Shown: piece after piece, positions 60,001 to 64,000 of the stretch | Position numbering within the stretch: the stretch's first letter is position 1 | How the letters are laid out: each line of letters begins with the position of its first letter | Assembly (NCBI RefSeq): GCF_023053635.1 | Contig: NC_086192.1 | Location: 16,282,001-16,346,000 of the forward strand | Direction: 5' to 3' | Length of the DNA stretch: 64,000 nt | DNA from: Elgaria multicarinata webbii | Taxonomy: Eukaryota > Chordata > Lepidosauria > Squamata > Anguidae | Position numbers and translations under genes: made by a program | The notes under the pieces: model-generated | Database searches by the model: none | What the model was told of the DNA's origin: nothing | What the model saw: the letters and a program-made list of their open reading frames with translations, nothing else

Positions 60001-63000
60001 CTCTGCCGTCTCTTTCAGTGCCCGAACTCTGGAGCCGGAGGCAGCTGTGCGTGAAGGCGCTGAAGGCCGTGCTGGGCGACGAGCGCACCCGGGTGAGCCC
60101 AGGGACAGGGTGGGGCGGGGAGCCCCATTCCGGCTCAAACCCTGGGGCACCCGCATCTTTTTCCTGGTTGCAAGCCGGTTGGACCTTTTCAGGCAGAATG
60201 AAGACTTGGCCCTCTCTGCGGGGCAGCGGAAGGTGGACGCCCGGCTCTTCTCAGCCTCCCTCGTGTTCACCGCTTCCTTTGAGCGATGTGGGAGATTTGC
60301 TGAGCAAGCCAGGGGGGGGGGACCGTTTTCAAGGCTGGGCATACTGAAAATGCATCGGCCGGCTCTCATCCCGTTTCACGGCTGTTGCCAAACTGGGCAC
60401 GCTGGGCAGAGATGCCCCAGCCTGCTATCCTCCACACGGGCTCTCTTTTCCCGGACAAAGTAGCCATAAAAACAGAGCAGCCGTGAAACTTGTGACAGGG
60501 TCTCTAAAACACCTGGGAGACAGAAAGGAGGGCCTTTGCCTAGCGCCGAAAAGACAACGCCATCGGCGCCAGTTGAACGTCTTGGGGGGGCATTCCAGAA
60601 GTGGGGTGCCACAACCGAGAAGGCCCTGTGCCTTGTAGCCACACCCTTCGCTTCCTTTTAGTGAGAACTTACCTGGTTTTGGACTTTTGAACCACTTATA
60701 CGAATGGAAACTCAGTTTTCCTTTGAAATTCGCACTCCTCCGAATTTCGCGTGGCACCTCTCCAATCAAACTGTGCGTGCAAAACGGCGCATCTTAAAGA
60801 AGACAACGTTCCAAAATGCATTATATTAGAGAAATGGCTTGCGGAAACTGTGTACATTTGGCCAAAACGTGCAGGGGGGTGGGGGGAATATATGCACGTA
60901 TTCGGAGAAATGTACACAAAAAGTGTTTGCGAATTTTCGCGTGAAATGAAAAAAGAGAATATCAAAGTTTCAGACGACCTGAACGAAAGATTGGGAATAT
61001 GAGGATGGGAGACGGAGAGGAACTCGTGTGTGTCGTCGTCGTCCCGCCGCCCCACTCCTGTTGTGTTGACCTCGGCTCGCATCTCTACAAGGGGTCACTC
61101 AACCCCCCGCCCCCTTCTGTGGCTCTTAGGTTCGCCTTGCCACGCTCCGGACCATTGAGAATTTGCTGAGGACCGGCTACTTGGAGAAAGTGGAAGGCTG
61201 GCCCTTGAACTACATCGCCCTTCAGCTGTCCATCTCCGCCCACCAACTGGTAAGGCTGGGCTGAACCCCTGGGAAACTGCGGAATCGTTGCTGGCGCCAT
61301 ATTCCAAAGCCCTAAACGTTTTGGGGGAGCCGACTATTTGAGGGGGAAGCTGGCCTACCCTCCCCCCTTCCGTGTTCAGCATCAGGGGCCTTGCGAGGCA
61401 TCCCACCACTTTCGGAAGCGTGGTTGGTTGGCATGCAAGTGGCGGGGATTTTTCTATTGTGGCCCCGAGGTTGCAAAACACCCTCCCCAGAGAGGTGCAG
61501 TTGGCTCCCTCTTTTTGGAACATGGGACGCTGCCTTCGACTGACTCAGGTCCTGGTTTCACCTGTCCCAGTATTGTGAGCACTGACTGGCAGCGATCCCC
61601 AGGGTTTCACTCCTAGTCCTACCTGGAGTTGTTGCTGGGAATCAAACCTGCAACCTTCTGCATGTCAACCTTCTGCTCTCCCGCTGTGCCACAACCGCCC
61701 CTGCCTTTGAGTCTTCAGGTGTGCTGCTAAATCCTTGTTATTCCACCCATGTGGCTTAATGTTTTTCGCACCAGCCTTTTAAATGTGTGCCCTTGTATGA
61801 TATTTGGTCTTCTAAAAAAAAAAAATTGGGGTTGTTTTGACTATTGTAGGTATCACTTTGATGTGTTTTGGGTGGGGGTGGGGGTCGTGGCCACTTTGGA
61901 TTGCTCTGTAAAAGAAAGTGGGAGAGAAAAGTTTAACTGAACGAAAATAAATAAATCCGAGCATCAAGGAAAAGGGAGAATTCCTAAATCCATGGGGTGT
62001 AATTCCTTTATTAAGGTTAACTCAGAGCTCCCCCCCCCAAAAAAAATGTGTAGGATTTTGAGATCTCCAGATCTCTTCACCGGACAAGAAGTCCCAAAAT
62101 GTGGGTTGTGGGAGGGCGGAAGAGGAGGGGAGATGGCCGGGGGGGGGGCGCTTTGAGCAGAAGGGGAAAAAGGTTTTGAAAACGTTGAAACCGACCGGAC
62201 GCGCCATTTCCCCTTCCAGACGCACCCCACGCTGAGGCTCCGCTTGGGCGGCCTGGAGGAGAAGGCGGTCGAGAGGGCCAGCGCGGAGGCGCTCCAGGTC
62301 GCCGTCGCTTCCGGGAGGGGGGCGAGCCAGGTGCGGAGCCCGTTGAGACCGACCTCGTTCTGCAGAGTACAAAAGGACGGGCACGGGGACGGGGGACCCC
62401 GACCGACGTGGGCCAGCCTGGGTCGTGAAACGAACGTTTCCCGGTGCAGAGAGGCCAGCAAAGGGGTTCCTCTGTAACCGCTGTTCCTTTTAATCCGCTG
62501 CGGGCGCTTGCGGGCAGGGTGCCGGTATGAAACAGGGCGGCGGCGGCGGCGGCCCAGTCTCTGCCCCAGAGGGGTTACAGTCTAGGTGAAAGAGGCCCTG
62601 CGGGATGTCAGAGTTAGGGAACAGCGGGGCAGATCTGAGAACGGAGAAGCAACTGAAGTGGGGAGGCCGCGGAAAAGGGGGAGGAAGGTTTGAGGGGGCT
62701 GGTGGCAGGGGCCCGAGGGAAGGGGACCAGGGAAGGCGTGGCTGCACTGGGGTTCCGGAGGGGGGCTGGGAGAAGGAAGAGGAAGGGGATTGAAGGACAA
62801 AAACGGGGGGAGTTTGCTCGGTGGAAGGCATCCACCAAGCCAAATGGGTGGGAATTGTACCCCCACACAGCTGGAGGGTGCCAGGCAGGCTGGAGCCTCC
62901 TTTGCCGACCCGCGTGGGAGAGGCCCGGGGCCTCCCAGCCTGTCTCTGGCCAGAGCAGCCCCTCTGGCTGGCATGGAAAGGGAAGCCCGGGGCTGTGCGG

Positions 63001-63585
63001 TGGGGCAGGCCGGGGAGGGCGCTGCTGCCGCCCACGCCAAGCCCTTGCCCTCCTTGGCAGGAATTATGGGTGCGGATGCTCGGCTACGTGACGCAGCCCC
63101 ATTACGCGGCTTCGGCCACCCCGCTGTGCCGGGCCTTGAGGCAGCTGGCCGAGCAGCGGTTGCGGCAGGTCGTTCACGGGCAGGACGGCTGGGAGCCAGG
63201 TGGGTGCGCCGGGATGGGCCCAGCGGCTGGGGGGTTAGCAAGAGACACGGGGGGGGCAACGATGCAGCAAGCCAGCTGCCATCCTGCCGGCGTCCTCCCT
63301 GCAGGCCTCTCAGGGCAGCCCCGCGGGCCGGTCCCGGCTCCTTTCGGCTCGTCAGCTGCTAGTCCCTAAGAAGCCTGAAGGGCCGGCCTTGTGCTGGGTG
63401 CTGCGTACAGCCCAGGACCGGCAGGGTCAGCAGCCGGGAGGCCGCCCGTCCTCCGCTCGTGATGAGTGTAGACAAAGGCACGAGCCTTTGCAAAGTCGGG
63501 GGTGCAACGAGGAAACACTGCTTCTCTCGCTGTTTCTTGCTTCAGTTGCTGCCGTTGTGTTTCCTCTTACACCGCTCTTATTTGG

Positions 63586-63623
<38 letters not shown>

Positions 63624-63712
63624 TGTTCCTCCTCCCCCCCCGCCCTCTCTCTTTCTCTCTCTGCCTCCCAGTGAATTCACCGACGGCCCAGGAATTGATG
63701 GCTTGCCTCTTG
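54083..63712 (+). CDS. Maestro/HEAT-like repeat (MROH) family protein, 3'-partial
   Basis: HEAT-repeat protein of the MROH family, of unknown biochemical role. Fifteen exons: 54083-54113, 54996-55138, 55339-55464, 55976-56141, 56912-57010, 57425-57576, 57730-57873, 58061-58153, 59205-59295, 59438-59551, 60019-60092, 61130-61249, 62220-62330, 63061-63199 and 63672-63712. They give 548 residues in phase, and the rest lies beyond the window. Start MAEEGSPSGE fits the phase of exon 2, but a 31-bp first coding exon is the least secure part. Resemblance to MROH1/MROH2 is seen in NTLTTLARHHFNPIMTELQ, GKIAAGNVYSCVPFLGITL, LAALKALGPMLSILLPR, FHVTKILGQILEASL and ATPLCRALRQLAEQRL. Every segment looks like paired amphipathic helices. 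I cannot assign a specific MROH paralogue. Family members are usually well over 1000 residues. Confidence 0.88.
55666..55957 (-). mobile_element. CR1 LINE 3' end, antisense, abutting an MROH exon
   Basis: CATAGAATCATAGAATAGTA, CAACCCCCTGCTCAATGCAG, TTTTTCCTGACGTCC and CGGCCCTCCTCT. The CR1 match ends about 18 bp before the AG of MROH exon 4, so its pyrimidine-rich end forms part of that splice acceptor region. Confidence 0.92.
58893..58922 (+). repeat. AAAT tetranucleotide repeat
   Basis: (AAAT)n of about seven units, preceded by GGCTGTGGGCTAAAAAGATG, probably the tail of a degraded retroposon. MROH intron 8. Confidence 0.8.
59715..59815. mobile_element. Palindromic element
   Basis: GATGGACTACCAATCCCTGA faces AGATGGGAGTTGTAGTCCAA. 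Left edge CCCAACACCTTCCAG, right edge CGGAGGGCACCAGGTTGAGG. Confidence 0.65.
60590..60655 (-). mobile_element. L2-type LINE ORF2 fragment, antisense
   Basis: The minus-strand frame reads ATRHRAFSVVAPHFWNAPP, matching the conserved end of L2-clade ORF2. MROH intron 11. Confidence 0.6.
60656..61090. repeat. AT-rich repeat island of unknown family
   Basis: AT-rich sequence with AAATTCGCACTCCTCCGAAT and TTCGGAGAAATGTACACAAA, ending GGCTCGCATCTCTAC. It differs sharply in composition from the MROH exons around it. It is probably a non-autonomous transposable element; no coding part is seen. Confidence 0.45.
61515..61705 (-). mobile_element. tRNA-derived SINE, antisense
   Basis: CCCAGTATTGTGAGCACTGA, CAGGGTTTCACTCCTAGTCC and GGGAATCAAACCTGCAACCT. 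It is the reverse complement of the SINE family at 32052 and ends in the tRNA-like head. MROH intron 12. Confidence 0.7.
63589..63622 (+). repeat. GT microsatellite
   Basis: (GT)n of about 16 units, followed by a pyrimidine-rich tract leading to the MROH exon at 63672. Confidence 0.95.
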
Positions 63713-64000
63713 GTAAGCGCTGTGGGTCCCTGGGGCCCAAGGGAGGTGGGTGTGCCTCTCCGGTAGCCCCCCAGAAGGGGGGATCCTCCTTGTTGGACTC
63801 TGGGAGGCAATTGGTTCTCTTTTGCTGCCATCGGCCCATCCGTCGCTTCACCAGATCCCGGACCTCTTTCCACAATAGCCTGGGTTTCCATAGTGAAAGC
63901 GACCTCATGGAGAAGCCGGGTGGGCCGTCCTTGGGAGGGCCTTCAGCGACAGAGGTGCCACAGCCTGAAAGGCCCCATGTACCCATCTGCTGGATTTCAG
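63713..64000. other. Start of next MROH intron
   Basis: No exon is seen after the donor at 63713. The window's last bases (GGATTTCAG) could be a splice acceptor, so the next MROH exon may begin just outside. This cannot be tested here. Confidence 0.4.

Overview
The window is vertebrate genomic DNA, most likely from a squamate reptile (lizard or snake). The evidence is spliced genes with vertebrate exon structure, many CR1 and L2-type LINE 3' ends, tRNA-derived SINEs, and numerous short palindromic elements of a type common in squamate DNA. The short introns, high GC content and closely packed genes suit a sauropsid microchromosome. The species cannot be named from the sequence alone.

Layout. 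Five genes are recognised with confidence and a sixth to family level. STX1A (+) covers 1226-12498; its first exons lie upstream of the window, and its 3' UTR probably runs to about 14590. BUD23 (-) covers 17131-27350; its last short coding exon is not resolved. TBL2 (+, 27643-31792), BCL7B (+, 33642-36770) and MKS1 (+, 39534-51646) are complete. A Maestro/HEAT-like (MROH family) gene (+) starts at 54083 and leaves the window after 63712. Exon boundaries were placed by hand from GT/AG sites and reading phase. Summed coding lengths match the human proteins as I recall them: TBL2 447 aa, BCL7B 202 aa, MKS1 562 versus 559 aa, STX1A residues 70-288, and BUD23 about 264 of 281 residues.

Gene order. 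STX1A, BUD23, TBL2 and BCL7B belong to the human 7q11.23 (Williams-Beuren) block, in the same relative orientations as in human. DNAJC30, VPS37D and MLXIPL, which lie between BUD23 and TBL2 in human, are not found here. BUD23 and TBL2 instead stand head to head, with 292 bp between their start codons. After BCL7B the next gene is MKS1 (human 17q22) rather than BAZ1B.

The genes are functionally unrelated: neuronal exocytosis (STX1A), ribosome biogenesis (BUD23), an ER WD-repeat protein (TBL2), a SWI/SNF subunit (BCL7B), the ciliary transition zone (MKS1) and an uncharacterised HEAT-repeat protein (MROH). They are neighbours rather than a pathway. Intergenic and intronic DNA holds LINE and SINE fragments, foldback elements with a ZNF143-like motif, microsatellites and small tandem duplications. 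I found no CRISPR array, bacterial-type system, intact transposase or intact viral element. The most notable results are the missing three-gene segment with its new divergent promoter, the regulatory motif clusters at BCL7B and MKS1, and several transposon contributions to UTRs and splice sites.
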